64,000 bases of DNA, from positions 620,001 to 684,000 of the forward strand of contig NZ_FOUX01000004.1 in the NCBI RefSeq assembly GCF_900114995.1, in the 5' to 3' direction. The stretch comes from Chitinophaga sp. YR627. GTDB taxonomy: Bacteria > Bacteroidota > Bacteroidia > Chitinophagales > Chitinophagaceae. The position numbers were made by a program, and so were the translations under genes. Numbering within the stretch: the first letter of the stretch is position 1; each line of letters starts with the position of its first letter. Positions 17,952 to 27,482 of this stretch are shown in pieces. The notes beneath the pieces were generated by a model. That model had not been told where the DNA came from and searched no databases. It worked only from the letters and a program-made list of their open reading frames with translations.

Positions 17952-20900
17952 TTATAATGCTATTTTTAATCCACAGCTGACCATCCTTAATGGCGGCAGC
18001 GTTGTCTTTGATTGTGTTTCAGGATCAAGTCCTGTGTAATGTGTCCATGTCAATAAATTTTGTCCCTGCAGGTAGCATTTCCCCTCCTGCAAATGCAGTC
18101 GCTGCAATAGTTTAACAGGGAATGACCAACTGGCTTCTACATAGCGGCAACGTATAAAAGAGGCATCTACATACCCCAGATCGCTTTCAATGGCCTTTCT
18201 ATATCCATTCCGCAAACTACCTGTTTGTGTATACCGTTGATAGGTAGCGATATCACCTGGTTGCTGCCATCTCGATAAGACAACAGCATATTGGTTTTGT
18301 ACATAGCCAGGCATATAGTTCGGATCGAAGATTGTATTCAATCCTTTTTGCTTTGTGAACTGTAATAAGATCTCCAATCCGAATCTACGCCATTGAAAGT
18401 TATTCCGCCAGCCACCATAACAAACAGGCGCCATATCCATAGGTTTGCTCTCCACCGCCTTATCTGCAGGTACCGGATGATGATTAGCATCCGCAAACTG
18501 ATATGCACCAGTGGCAGGGTCGACTCCCATAGCAGTAGCTACGTATAACTGAGAAAGTGCCTGACCTTCTACAAAGCCTGTTGAACTTTGCATTGGAATA
18601 GTAGGATCAGGATAACGTAATAGCTGATTATGTCCGAAAGTGATGTTAAATGATGAAGCCCACTCAAAGTTCCTATTTCGGATATGCTGTGCGGATAACA
18701 CGAGTTCAAGTCCGTTGTTACGGATGACAGCAGGCAGATTACCGATGATACTGCCTGAGCCGGTAATATCAGGTAATGGGTAAGACACTAATTGGTTACT
18801 GGACCGGTACAGGTAGTAACTGGCATACAACAGGAGCTTATCATGTAAAAATCCCAGATCCAGTCCGAGCTCCGATTTACGTGTCAGTTCCCAGGCGAAA
18901 TCCGCGTTGAACAAACTGGCAGGCCGGAGTCCGGTAACGTTCTGATAATTGCCATCCACCTTCTTATACTGTCCGAGATACTGGTAATCACCTATCTGGT
19001 CGTTACCGGTTGTACCGTAACTGGCGCGGAGTTTACCGAAGCTCAGGATATCCTGTAAATGCTTTGCAAAATGCTCTTCTGTAAATATCCAGGCAGCACC
19101 GATTGCGCCGAAGGAGGCAAACTGTTTCCGCGGACCGAAACGGCTACTCCCATCACGGCGTACACTGAGATTGAGCAGATAGCGGTTTTTGTAATTGATC
19201 CCCATCCGGCCAAACAGGGCGACATATCGGTATGCCGCCGTTTCTGTTTTACCATACACAGTATCGGCATAATAGATATTGCTTAAAAGCGCATCGTCTT
19301 TAAATCCGTCCGCGTACAGTGCGTCCCTGTTTTCATTATATCCCTGAAGGGTGCCACCGGCGAGTATTTGCAGATGCCAGTCGAATTTATCCAGGGTATA
19401 GGTGGCCTGTGGCTCGATGATACGGGAGATGCCTTCATAGTGAAAATGTTGGGCGGAACCCCTGCGCGTATTACGAATAGCGGGTGCGTAGATGGCAAGC
19501 GGCGTCAATGAAGCAGAGCGGCCGGTAAGCCAGTTGTAACCCACGTTTGTTTTCAGCACCAGACCAGGTAGAAGCCGGTATTGTAAACCGATATTTGCCA
19601 GCAGGTTTTTCACATCTGCGTTAAACAAAGGGCCGACCAATCCGATATAAGGATTTAACCAGCTATAATTGAGACTCCCGTCCTCCAGGTAGGCAGGAGG
19701 CGTATTAGGAGGCAGCATGATCCTGCTGGTAAAATCAAAGCCTGGAAGTGTGGTTTTATCTGCCAGGAAGCTACCTATAAAAGTGACAGAAAAGCGTTGA
19801 TTATTAGAATTTGTATTGGTACTGAGATGAAAGCCGCCACGGGTATCTGCAAATGCACCAGGGAAGACCATGCTTTCACGACGGTAGTGCCCGCTTAGTA
19901 AGTACTGATAATTGGTGCTGCCCCCTGAAATAGAGGCCTGGGTACTGATGGTCCTACCGGTGCCACCAATGAGTTCTTTTTGCCAGTCGGTATATCGTGT
20001 AGTATCCCATTTCAACAGGTCCGGGGCATTTCGGTCGGTCGGTTTAATGCCATCATTCCTGAACGCCTCATTTCTCATTGCCAGGTATTGCGGCGTATTA
20101 AGCAGCTGGACGCTATGGCCGGTATACGTCACACCGGTCGCGATATTGAACCGGAGTTGTGTTTTTCCGGCTTTGCCTTTGCGGGTATTGATCAGGATTA
20201 CGCCGTTGGCGCCACGGGAACCATAAATAGCGGTCGCATCTGCATCCTTCAGCACATCTATACTTTCTACGTCTTCGGGATTAATAAAATTAAAAGCAGA
20301 TGCTTTTTCACCCCAGATCTGCGATCCGAGTCCGCCGCTGAGGGTGGGATTATAAGGAATACCATCAATAATGAATAAAGGCTGTGTGCCATTTTCCAGG
20401 CTGTTTTGTCCACGGAGCTGCACCTTCATGGCCATACCGCCGATACCACCTGTTTGCGTCACCAACAGTCCAGGTACGCGGCCCTGCAGGGCTAATAATA
20501 GGTTGGTACCTGATTGTCCGGCGATACTTTCCCCTTTGATCGCAGTGACATTACCGGTACTAAAGCGCTGTGTAGTGGTACCATAGGCAATGATGACCGT
20601 TTCATCCAATGCTTTTCCCTGGATGAGTTGAGGGGTGTCTCGAGCCGGTTTATGAGCAGGAACGGGTATCGGTGTTGATGGCAGTTTTCTGATATTGATG
20701 GATCGTCCGTCGAATTCCCAGGAGTAATCATTTCCCAGGATGGTCTTTAAGACGGTTGACAATCGTGTCTGTTTAAAATCGACATCCATTGTACGGGCAA
20801 CATTGACATCAGCACCATAACTGAAGTAATAGTCTGTCTGTTCCTGAATCTTTGTGAAGAGGTGTTGCAGGGATAGGCGCCGGCCACTGATGGAAATACT

Positions 20901-20993
20901 GATTCGCCCCTGCTGCCCATGTACCTGCAACAAACAACAGGTATAGAGCAGGAGGAAGAGCGTACAGCATTTTGTGCGTTCGGGCATCCCCAT
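17952..20993 (-). CDS. SusC/RagA-type TonB-linked transporter lacking the usual N-terminal regulatory domain
   Basis: A 1013-residue protein from the ATG at 20993 (ATG 20987 also possible; the frame upstream has only a GTG). The signal peptide is followed by an STN domain (RISISISGRRLSLQHLFTKI..YSWEFDGRSINIRKL). A short linker, PSTPIPVPAHKPARDTPQL, leads straight into GKALDETVIIAYG and the plug (GRVPGLLVTQTGG, DADATAIYGSRGANGVILI) and barrel. The carboxypeptidase-D-like domain seen in the SusC at 2198 is missing between STN and plug. The SusD gene follows. The divergent sigma/FecR pair at 21141 probably controls it via the STN domain. Confidence 0.93.
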   Translation of the reverse strand: MGMPERTKCCTLFLLLYTCCLLQVHGQQGRISISISGRRLSLQHLFTKIQEQTDYYFSYGADVNVARTMDVDFKQTRLSTVLKTILGNDYSWEFDGRSINIRKLPSTPIPVPAHKPARDTPQLIQGKALDETVIIAYGTTTQRFSTGNVTAIKGESIAGQSGTNLLLALQGRVPGLLVTQTGGIGGMAMKVQLRGQNSLENGTQPLFIIDGIPYNPTLSGGLGSQIWGEKASAFNFINPEDVESIDVLKDADATAIYGSRGANGVILINTRKGKAGKTQLRFNIATGVTYTGHSVQLLNTPQYLAMRNEAFRNDGIKPTDRNAPDLLKWDTTRYTDWQKELIGGTGRTISTQASISGGSTNYQYLLSGHYRRESMVFPGAFADTRGGFHLSTNTNSNNQRFSVTFIGSFLADKTTLPGFDFTSRIMLPPNTPPAYLEDGSLNYSWLNPYIGLVGPLFNADVKNLLANIGLQYRLLPGLVLKTNVGYNWLTGRSASLTPLAIYAPAIRNTRRGSAQHFHYEGISRIIEPQATYTLDKFDWHLQILAGGTLQGYNENRDALYADGFKDDALLSNIYYADTVYGKTETAAYRYVALFGRMGINYKNRYLLNLSVRRDGSSRFGPRKQFASFGAIGAAWIFTEEHFAKHLQDILSFGKLRASYGTTGNDQIGDYQYLGQYKKVDGNYQNVTGLRPASLFNADFAWELTRKSELGLDLGFLHDKLLLYASYYLYRSSNQLVSYPLPDITGSGSIIGNLPAVIRNNGLELVLSAQHIRNRNFEWASSFNITFGHNQLLRYPDPTIPMQSSTGFVEGQALSQLYVATAMGVDPATGAYQFADANHHPVPADKAVESKPMDMAPVCYGGWRNNFQWRRFGLEILLQFTKQKGLNTIFDPNYMPGYVQNQYAVVLSRWQQPGDIATYQRYTQTGSLRNGYRKAIESDLGYVDASFIRCRYVEASWSFPVKLLQRLHLQEGKCYLQGQNLLTWTHYTGLDPETQSKTTLPPLRMVSCGLKIAL

Positions 20994-21076
20994 ATTGGAA
21001 GTTGTGACTATATATCTATATAGTTGCAGTAAAAAGGAAAAAGTACTCACTGCAACAATTTTTTTCCCTTAACAAC

Positions 21077-21086
21077 GAGTTAACTC
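21077..21086. promoter_or_regulatory. Palindrome in divergent susC/sigma control region
   Basis: GAGTTAACTC, a perfect 10-base palindrome, lies in the 147-base gap between the SusC start (20993) and the sigma start (21141). It is a candidate operator; it could also be chance. Confidence 0.3.
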
Positions 21087-21140
21087 AACCGTATATCACT
21101 TTAAAATACTTTTACTCATAAAGAAAATAGAGTCTTTATT

Positions 21141-21689
21141 ATGAATCCATTGAATATCAACCATTCAGAAGACGAACTATTTTTACTGTTTCAACAGGGA
21201 AATGAAGCTGCTTTTGGCGTTCTCTATGCCCGATATGTTGACCTGTTGTACCTCCATGCCTACTATAAATTGCAGGATGATGCCATTGCTAAAGACGCAG
21301 TACAGGATGTACTGATTTACTTCTGGGATAATCACGCAAACCTGGAGATCAGGACCAGCATTAAAACTTATCTGATCGGGGCCATAGGTCAACGTTGTGC
21401 AGATCTGGTACGGAAAGAAGTCAGCATCCGGAACCGGCAGCAGACGTATGCGTCCATGACAACTTCTGTGACGGGAACTTCTCCATTGGAAACAAAGGAG
21501 CTGAATAAGCAAATACAGAGTGCAATGTCCTGTATGAGCCCAACAAGCAGAAAGGCTTTTGAAATGTCATATTTAGAAAAAAAGACAAGCAAAGAGATTG
21601 CGACCATTCTTAATATTAAGGTCCAGACTGTTAAAAACCACGTCCAGCAAGCATTGAAGATCTTACGCAAGCGGCTGAAAAAAAATTAA
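21141..21689 (+). CDS. ECF RNA polymerase sigma factor (FecI-like)
   Basis: A 182-residue ECF sigma factor with region 2 (FGVLYARYVDLLYLHAYYKLQDDAIAKDAVQDVLIYFWD) and region 4 (RKAFEMSYLEKKTSKEIATILNIKVQTVKNHVQQALKILRKRL). It is divergent from the SusC gene and followed by FecR after 68 bases, the standard layout for a SusC/D locus controlled by trans-envelope signalling. Similar in length and motif order to the sigma factor at 2576. Confidence 0.93.
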   Translation: MNPLNINHSEDELFLLFQQGNEAAFGVLYARYVDLLYLHAYYKLQDDAIAKDAVQDVLIYFWDNHANLEIRTSIKTYLIGAIGQRCADLVRKEVSIRNRQQTYASMTTSVTGTSPLETKELNKQIQSAMSCMSPTSRKAFEMSYLEKKTSKEIATILNIKVQTVKNHVQQALKILRKRLKKN

Positions 21690-21757
21690 TTTTCTCCCCA
21701 GTACTTTTCCCCCTTCTGTTACTACATATAAATGCGTTATCACATTATAGGATTATC

Positions 21758-22900
21758 ATGCCGGTAGATCCCGAATACATTGAACAATTGGTATTGGAAG
21801 AAATAGCAGGGACCATTTCTCCTGAAGACAGTACCACCCTCAAAGATCTCCTGGAAAATGATGCTGATGCATATGCTATCTGGCTAAAGATGCACAAGCA
21901 ACTGACAGGTGATCATATTCAATCCATACGTGAAGACCTTCCGAATACGCTGCCTGTATCACAGATCATCGCTGTGGTAAGTAAACGTAAACGGCGGAAG
22001 ATACTGGTAAAAACGAGTCTGAGCGCAGCGGCGGTATTGTTGCTGACAGCTTCAGTCTGTTATAAATTATTGTTCCCGGCGTTCAAGCCAGTTTCGCCGG
22101 GCGCAAGCCCATCTTTTGCCCTCAAATCTGTTATGCTGCAGCTGCCCAACGGAGCGTATTTTTTACTGGGCAGCGGGCAGCAGCAGTTCAAGGCGGGTGG
22201 GATCACTTTCCGGGAAATAACCGGAAAGCTGTCCTGGTCCGGTGGAGGTACCGAATCCCAGCTCGCTACCATAATTGTTCCACCGGGCGAGGACTATACT
22301 GTGCAGCTGGCGGATGGCTCTGAAGTGATACTGAATGCGGATAGCCGGATGGAATTCCCGCTGACCTTTGATACCAGAAGAGAGATCCACATCAGTGGAG
22401 AGGCATATGTACAGGTAGCGAAACAAGAGAACAAACCATTCCAGGTACGCTTGCCTAACAGTACAGTGCAGGTATTGGGTACTTCATTTAATGTGAATAC
22501 TTATGAGTCCTCCGAGGAACAGGTGCTGCTGGAAACAGGAGCAGTTAAAATGGTAACAGCGAATGGGGATGTCCTTTTACATCCGGGACAGGTAGCCAGT
22601 TACCAGCCAGGAAAAGTACCGCTGGTCAATCATACGGATACCGCAATGGCATTAGCGTGGAAGAGAGGATATTATGTATTCCAGGCCACCCCAATAAAAG
22701 AGGTTAGTAAGGTGATGGAACGGAATTACAGGATCAAAGTGATACTGGACAATGTAGCAGCAGGAGAGCAATTATATTCTTCCCGATTGGAAAAACAGGA
22801 AGACCTTGGAAAATTCCTGATACGTTTAAAATCAATTGTCAAAATAGATTATCAATTCGAAAAGGGCGACAGCGTTTTGCATTTGTCATACAGACCGTAA
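21758..22900 (+). CDS. FecR-family anti-sigma factor
   Basis: A 380-residue protein: cytoplasmic part 1-85, a membrane segment at about 88-107 (SLSAAAVLLLTASVCYKLLF), the FecR domain (IVPPGEDYTVQLADGSEVIL, REIHISGEAYVQVAKQE, STVQVLGTSFNVNTY) and a C-terminal DUF4974-like domain (RGYYVFQATPIKEVSKVMERNYRIKVILD). It should hold the sigma factor at 21141 inactive until the SusC at 20993 signals. Twelve bases separate it from the AraC-like gene, so the three genes are very likely co-transcribed. Confidence 0.93.
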   Translation: MPVDPEYIEQLVLEEIAGTISPEDSTTLKDLLENDADAYAIWLKMHKQLTGDHIQSIREDLPNTLPVSQIIAVVSKRKRRKILVKTSLSAAAVLLLTASVCYKLLFPAFKPVSPGASPSFALKSVMLQLPNGAYFLLGSGQQQFKAGGITFREITGKLSWSGGGTESQLATIIVPPGEDYTVQLADGSEVILNADSRMEFPLTFDTRREIHISGEAYVQVAKQENKPFQVRLPNSTVQVLGTSFNVNTYESSEEQVLLETGAVKMVTANGDVLLHPGQVASYQPGKVPLVNHTDTAMALAWKRGYYVFQATPIKEVSKVMERNYRIKVILDNVAAGEQLYSSRLEKQEDLGKFLIRLKSIVKIDYQFEKGDSVLHLSYRP

Positions 22901-22912
22901 ACTATCATCAAT

Positions 22913-23902
22913 ATGCGTTCTACCTTATTTAAAGCGAACCGGTTACTGCTGATCGAGAAGAACAGACAAGCTTATCTACCAGCGAGTAGTCTGCCTGTTG
23001 AATATCTCAAGTTGATTATCCCTTATGCCGGATTGTATTTCCGTGAAGATGCCGCATGTGAAATTCTTTCACAGCATGTAAATGCGGGCCCCTTTTCCCT
23101 ATGGATGCATGATATCTTTGCGAAGGAAAAGATGGTGCTATTGCCATATACACCTTATCATATCTGGACATTGCATTTCATGTATGAAGATTCCTTGATT
23201 GTGGAAGGCAATCTCAATTCCCCATATACACTCGAAGAACGGGAATGTAACCTGTTCAATTTGTACCCGGGGCTACATCGTATTCCTATGGCGGACAATA
23301 CGAAAGTATTGTCCGTCCATATTAACATCCGGCCAGAGTTCCTTCCTGCACTGGCGGCGAAATACCCTCAGCTGAGAGACTTACTAAACCGTCCTATGTC
23401 TGCGCAAAGCAGCGCTTTGAACGCACATCCGCATCATGTTAACCTGGTCTGCGACTATTTGATCCAAAGGATCCTTACCTGTAAATACACAGGCAAAAAG
23501 GCGCATCTCTTCCTTTATCGGTGTTGTCTCGATCTCCTGTTGAACTTCGCTACACAGGAGGCACATGCCCATGAGCCGTTCCTGTTTAGTAGCCTGGCGC
23601 ATCAGGATGCTTACCGTCAGCTACTTCACTTCATGATCGATCATCCGCATAAACCATGCTCTACAGCAGAACTGGCTTTAATGTTTGACATTCCGTTTGC
23701 TGAGTTGGAAAAGGGCTTTCTGCAGCACTATTCCATCTCTATCCAGGACTTCAGACATATGTTACAGATGATGATGGCATTTAATGTACTGCATCAGAAA
23801 CAATGGTCATCAGAAGTGATCGCAGACGCAACCGGATTCAACCATTCAAATGAGCTGGCCTCTGCATTAGAGGCATATTACGGGTTTAAATTGAAACAGT
23901 AG
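22913..23902 (+). CDS. AraC-like regulator, paralogue C
   Basis: A 329-residue member of the local AraC-like family. Conserved N-terminal blocks are SLPVEYLKLIIPYAGLYFRED, GPFSLWMHDIFAKEKMVLLPY, HIWTLHFMYEDSL and EERECNLFNLYPGLHRIPM. The C-terminal part fits the AraC double HTH (TAELALMFDIPFAELEKGFLQHYSISIQDFRHMLQ..SEVIADATGFNHSNELASALEAYYG), with 'GF' in the second unit. It sits 12 bases after a FecR gene, as paralogue A sits after a FecR/sigma pair, so it probably works in the SusC/D circuit. Ligand unknown. Confidence 0.75.
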   Translation: MRSTLFKANRLLLIEKNRQAYLPASSLPVEYLKLIIPYAGLYFREDAACEILSQHVNAGPFSLWMHDIFAKEKMVLLPYTPYHIWTLHFMYEDSLIVEGNLNSPYTLEERECNLFNLYPGLHRIPMADNTKVLSVHINIRPEFLPALAAKYPQLRDLLNRPMSAQSSALNAHPHHVNLVCDYLIQRILTCKYTGKKAHLFLYRCCLDLLLNFATQEAHAHEPFLFSSLAHQDAYRQLLHFMIDHPHKPCSTAELALMFDIPFAELEKGFLQHYSISIQDFRHMLQMMMAFNVLHQKQWSSEVIADATGFNHSNELASALEAYYGFKLKQ

Positions 23903-24019
23903 GAATCAATATTTGGTGGGCGTATTACCATACTTTACTGAGTGCAACTTAATCAGCGCTAAATAAAGTCATGCATCCCCCCGAAGATGGGGTGTGTTAA
24001 TCTCAAATACGAACACCTT

Positions 24020-26659
24020 ATGACGAGAATGAATGCAGCTGTGGCCGCCATTGCATTGTGCTGTGCATCATACTACAACAGCTACGCGCAGACAACCATT
24101 AATAACTCCGCCTGGAAAATGCAACCTGTAAGCATCCAGACTCGATGGGCAAAGGATGTGAATCCCCAAAACGTATTGCCGGAGTATCCCCGTCCCCAGA
24201 TGGTGAGAAGTGAGTGGCAGAACCTGAATGGTCTGTGGGAATATGCTGTCACGGGAAAAGATGCTGCCAAGCCAACACAATTTGATGGACAGATATTAGT
24301 GCCATTTCCGATTGAATCAGCGTTGTCTGGTGTACAGAAGCCTTTATTGCCGACACAAAGGCTTTGGTACAAACGTAGCATCAGCAAACCTGATGTAACA
24401 GGTGGTAAGCGAGTGCTGCTCCATTTTGGCGCCGTGGATTGGGATGCAAAAGTATACCTGAACGGCAAAGAAGTTGGCGGACATACTGGCGGCTATCAGA
24501 ACTTCTCTTTTGATATTACAGATGCATTGAAGGATGGCATCAATGAGATAGAAGTATCCGTTTTCGACCCAACAGATCAGGGTATTAATCCTCATGGCAA
24601 GCAGGTGTTAAACCCTCAGAATATTATGTATACCGCCAGTAGCGGTATCTGGCAGACGGTTTGGATGGAGACGGTTCCTGCTGCTTATATCAATAACATC
24701 CGTCTTACACCGGATATTGATAAAGGCAATCTGAAGCTGGAAGTATTAACTGCTGGTAAAACCGGTGATTATACTGTTGAAGCAATTGCCTCCAATGGGA
24801 AAAAGGTAAAAGGAAAGCCGAATGCTGAACTGCTGTTACCTGTTCCTGATGCTAAGCTGTGGAGCCCTGATCAGCCTAGCTTATACAACCTGAATGTAAA
24901 ACTGCTGTATAAAGGGAAGGTTGTTGATACAATCGGAAGCTACTTTGGTATGCGCAAGATTGAAGTAAAGAAAGATGAGAAAGGTGTTGACAGGCTGTTC
25001 CTGAATAACAAGTACACCTATCACCTGGGGGTTCTGGATCAGGGTTTCTGGCCTGAAGGTTTGTATACAGCCCCTACGGACGAAGCTTTACAGTTTGATA
25101 TTATGGCGATCAGGAACATGGGGTATAATACCATTCGTAAGCATATTAAGCTGGAACCCGCACGTTGGTATTATCATGCGGATAAAGCGGGAATGTTGGT
25201 ATGGCAGGATATGGTGACTTGTGCAAGCGATAAAGCAGAAGCGAAGACTGCATTCGAAAAAGAAAACAAAGAGAATATTGCGCAGCTGTATAACTATCCA
25301 AGTATTGTAATATGGGTACTGTTTAATGAGGGTTGGGCGCGCTATGATCAGAAACGCCTGACGGAGTGGATGAAGAAGGAAGATCCGTCTCGTATTGTGA
25401 ATGGGCATACGGGTGAGAACTATGATCGTAGTGCTCCACAGGAAGTATCTCAGAAATGGGCTAGTAGCGACCTGACTGATATTCACGACTACCCTGGCCC
25501 CGGCATTCCACCTACCTTACCTGGTAAAGCGTGCGTGCTTGGTGAGTGGGGAGGTGTAAGAGTTCCTACACTGAAACACCAATGGAATGATATGGAAGGA
25601 TGGGGTTATATCCAGGTTCCGGCTTCCGCATTTAAGATGAAGTATGACTCTATGGTAAAAAGCCTGAAAAAATTTGAAGAGCAGGGTTTGTCTGGTTCTA
25701 TATATACTGAACCATTTGATGTAGAGACTGAAGAAAATGGTATGATGACTTATGACCGTGAAGTAATCAAAATCTCGCCAGAAGAACTTAGAGACATACA
25801 TAGCCAGATATTAACTCAGGCACAGAGTTACGCTGCGGCTAATGGTGTTTTCCAGGCAAAGGTCGCTGATACAGCCAATCCAGATTTACAATATGCGACA
25901 CTCTTACAGCAATTTAAAGACGGTAAAAAAGACCCGGACTTCGTGAGAGATTTGACATTAATGGCGGTTCGCTTAAAGGACGAAAAAAATGTTGCTGATC
26001 TAAGTACAGCATATATCAATAGCTTATCCGATCCTCTGACTTTTAGCAACCTAACGTTTATCAACCGTTTCACAAGATCAACAAAAGATCCTGGATTTGA
26101 TATCCTTTTCAAAAATCAGGAAAAAGCTAGTGAACTGATAGGTGCAGACCGCGTAAGAGGCAAAATAAAATCCGTCATTTTTAATGACGAAATTAAGGTA
26201 GCCGTATCGGCTCCAAATGCTAATCCAGACTGGAATGCTTTAGAAGAAAAAATTGTCTCCAAATATGGCTCCCCAGGTGAAGAAATATTCTTACATGCCA
26301 AAGCAATTCATTATATAAATCATAAAGACTGGAATAATTTCGTCCCTACTGCATCTCAACTTATAAACAAATATAGAGCTAGCGTATCTAGTAATTTATT
26401 GAACGACTTTGCATGGAGAATATTCGAGAATGTCTCCGACACTAACCTGCTAAAATCGGCCTTACAATGGAGCAAATATAGTCTTGAAACAGAACAGGTT
26501 CCCATGATGATGGATACTTATGCTAATCTGCTTCACAGATTAGGCAACCAGCAAGAAGCCATCAAATGGGAGCAAAAAGCTGTCGAAGCTCAGCCATCCG
26601 AAGAAGTATTCAAACTCACCCTCGAAAAAATGAAACGCGGCGAAAAAACCTGGAACTAA
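24020..26659 (+). CDS. Secreted GH2-family glycoside hydrolase fused to a C-terminal helical tail
   Basis: About 879 residues from the ATG at 24020, which gives a signal peptide (MTRMNAAVAAIALCCASYYNSYAQ); ATG 23987 would add 11 residues. The sugar-binding, Ig-like and TIM-barrel domains of GH2 are recognisable. The acid/base Glu is in WVLFNEGW (about residue 437) and the nucleophile Glu in CVLGEWGG (about 509). GH2 members act as beta-galactosidases, glucuronidases or mannosidases; the specificity here is not decided. After the barrel (~600) comes about 280 residues of helical sequence ending in a TPR-like segment (DTYANLLHRLGNQQEAIKWEQKAVE), resembling tails that follow thioredoxin domains in Bacteroidota proteins. 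It follows the AraC-like gene and SusC/D locus. Confidence 0.85.
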   Translation: MTRMNAAVAAIALCCASYYNSYAQTTINNSAWKMQPVSIQTRWAKDVNPQNVLPEYPRPQMVRSEWQNLNGLWEYAVTGKDAAKPTQFDGQILVPFPIESALSGVQKPLLPTQRLWYKRSISKPDVTGGKRVLLHFGAVDWDAKVYLNGKEVGGHTGGYQNFSFDITDALKDGINEIEVSVFDPTDQGINPHGKQVLNPQNIMYTASSGIWQTVWMETVPAAYINNIRLTPDIDKGNLKLEVLTAGKTGDYTVEAIASNGKKVKGKPNAELLLPVPDAKLWSPDQPSLYNLNVKLLYKGKVVDTIGSYFGMRKIEVKKDEKGVDRLFLNNKYTYHLGVLDQGFWPEGLYTAPTDEALQFDIMAIRNMGYNTIRKHIKLEPARWYYHADKAGMLVWQDMVTCASDKAEAKTAFEKENKENIAQLYNYPSIVIWVLFNEGWARYDQKRLTEWMKKEDPSRIVNGHTGENYDRSAPQEVSQKWASSDLTDIHDYPGPGIPPTLPGKACVLGEWGGVRVPTLKHQWNDMEGWGYIQVPASAFKMKYDSMVKSLKKFEEQGLSGSIYTEPFDVETEENGMMTYDREVIKISPEELRDIHSQILTQAQSYAAANGVFQAKVADTANPDLQYATLLQQFKDGKKDPDFVRDLTLMAVRLKDEKNVADLSTAYINSLSDPLTFSNLTFINRFTRSTKDPGFDILFKNQEKASELIGADRVRGKIKSVIFNDEIKVAVSAPNANPDWNALEEKIVSKYGSPGEEIFLHAKAIHYINHKDWNNFVPTASQLINKYRASVSSNLLNDFAWRIFENVSDTNLLKSALQWSKYSLETEQVPMMMDTYANLLHRLGNQQEAIKWEQKAVEAQPSEEVFKLTLEKMKRGEKTWN

Positions 26660-26687
26660 CACACTGTTTAACTCCTAAATACCCCTT

Positions 26688-26713
26688 AGCGGCTCATCTT
26701 TCGATGAGCCGCT
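26688..26713 (+). terminator. Hairpin after the GH2 gene
   Basis: An 11-base-pair perfect stem, AGCGGCTCATC / GATGAGCCGCT, with loop TTTC. There is no immediate T-run, so termination is probable but not textbook. Confidence 0.6.
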
Positions 26714-26784
26714 TCCACATTAACCTCACATTAACTTCTTTTTATTTTTCATTTATTAGCTTAGTATAAACCATCCCTACTATA

Positions 26785-27321
26785 ATGAATCACTATACCA
26801 ACTTTATCAAAAATTTCGACGCACTCCCTATTGAAGACGTCGCCAGTTTCTTCCACGACAATGCCGACCAGATCGACACTTTAATCCAGCTCTACCAGGC
26901 ATACAACAAACATATTCTGAACACACAAGCCAAACGCATCCATGCATTAAAACAAGCTATCACAGTTATCACCACCGATGACGAATGGTCTGACATGGAA
27001 GGACTCGAACTCACCTACGACCAGTTCATCCCCAACATCACTATTAAAGCCGGATTTGCCTCCAGTGCAACCGATCCGCTACACACCTTCAATATCCAGT
27101 TAATCACTCCTGACATCCAGGGCTGGAATCACTACGAGAACCACCTGATCAACCGCTATCCGGTGCAGGAGCCAATTATAAAAGGCGAAAGAACCATTCT
27201 AAACATCGCCACTATCCCCGGCAATGAGACCGCCAAAATCCTTGACACCCTCGAGGAAGTGTATTCATTCCTGTCCAGCCTCACTGTCAATACTTTTTTA
27301 CACTCGTTAACATCTCATTAA
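26785..27321 (+). CDS. Hypothetical cytoplasmic protein
   Basis: A 178-residue acidic protein without signal peptide or membrane segment. The first part is helical (IEDVASFFHDNADQIDTLIQLYQAYNKHILNTQAKRIHALKQA), followed by a beta-rich half (TIKAGFASSATDPLHTFNIQLITPD, TILNIATIPGNETAKILDTLEEVYSFL). No family recognised. It stands alone between the GH2 gene and the fourth AraC-like gene, all on one strand. Confidence 0.6.
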   Translation: MNHYTNFIKNFDALPIEDVASFFHDNADQIDTLIQLYQAYNKHILNTQAKRIHALKQAITVITTDDEWSDMEGLELTYDQFIPNITIKAGFASSATDPLHTFNIQLITPDIQGWNHYENHLINRYPVQEPIIKGERTILNIATIPGNETAKILDTLEEVYSFLSSLTVNTFLHSLTSH

Positions 27322-27482
27322 CTAACTTCCCTTCCCAATTTATTAGCTTAGCTCCATAAAGAAATAGTGAATGTTGTGGCGGTATATTAGCATTGTTCCT
27401 GTAGCCAGCACAGATCAACCGTCTGGCTCATTGTATAGCTCATGTGTTTCATCAAAAAGTGACCGTTAAAACGCGATTATGT

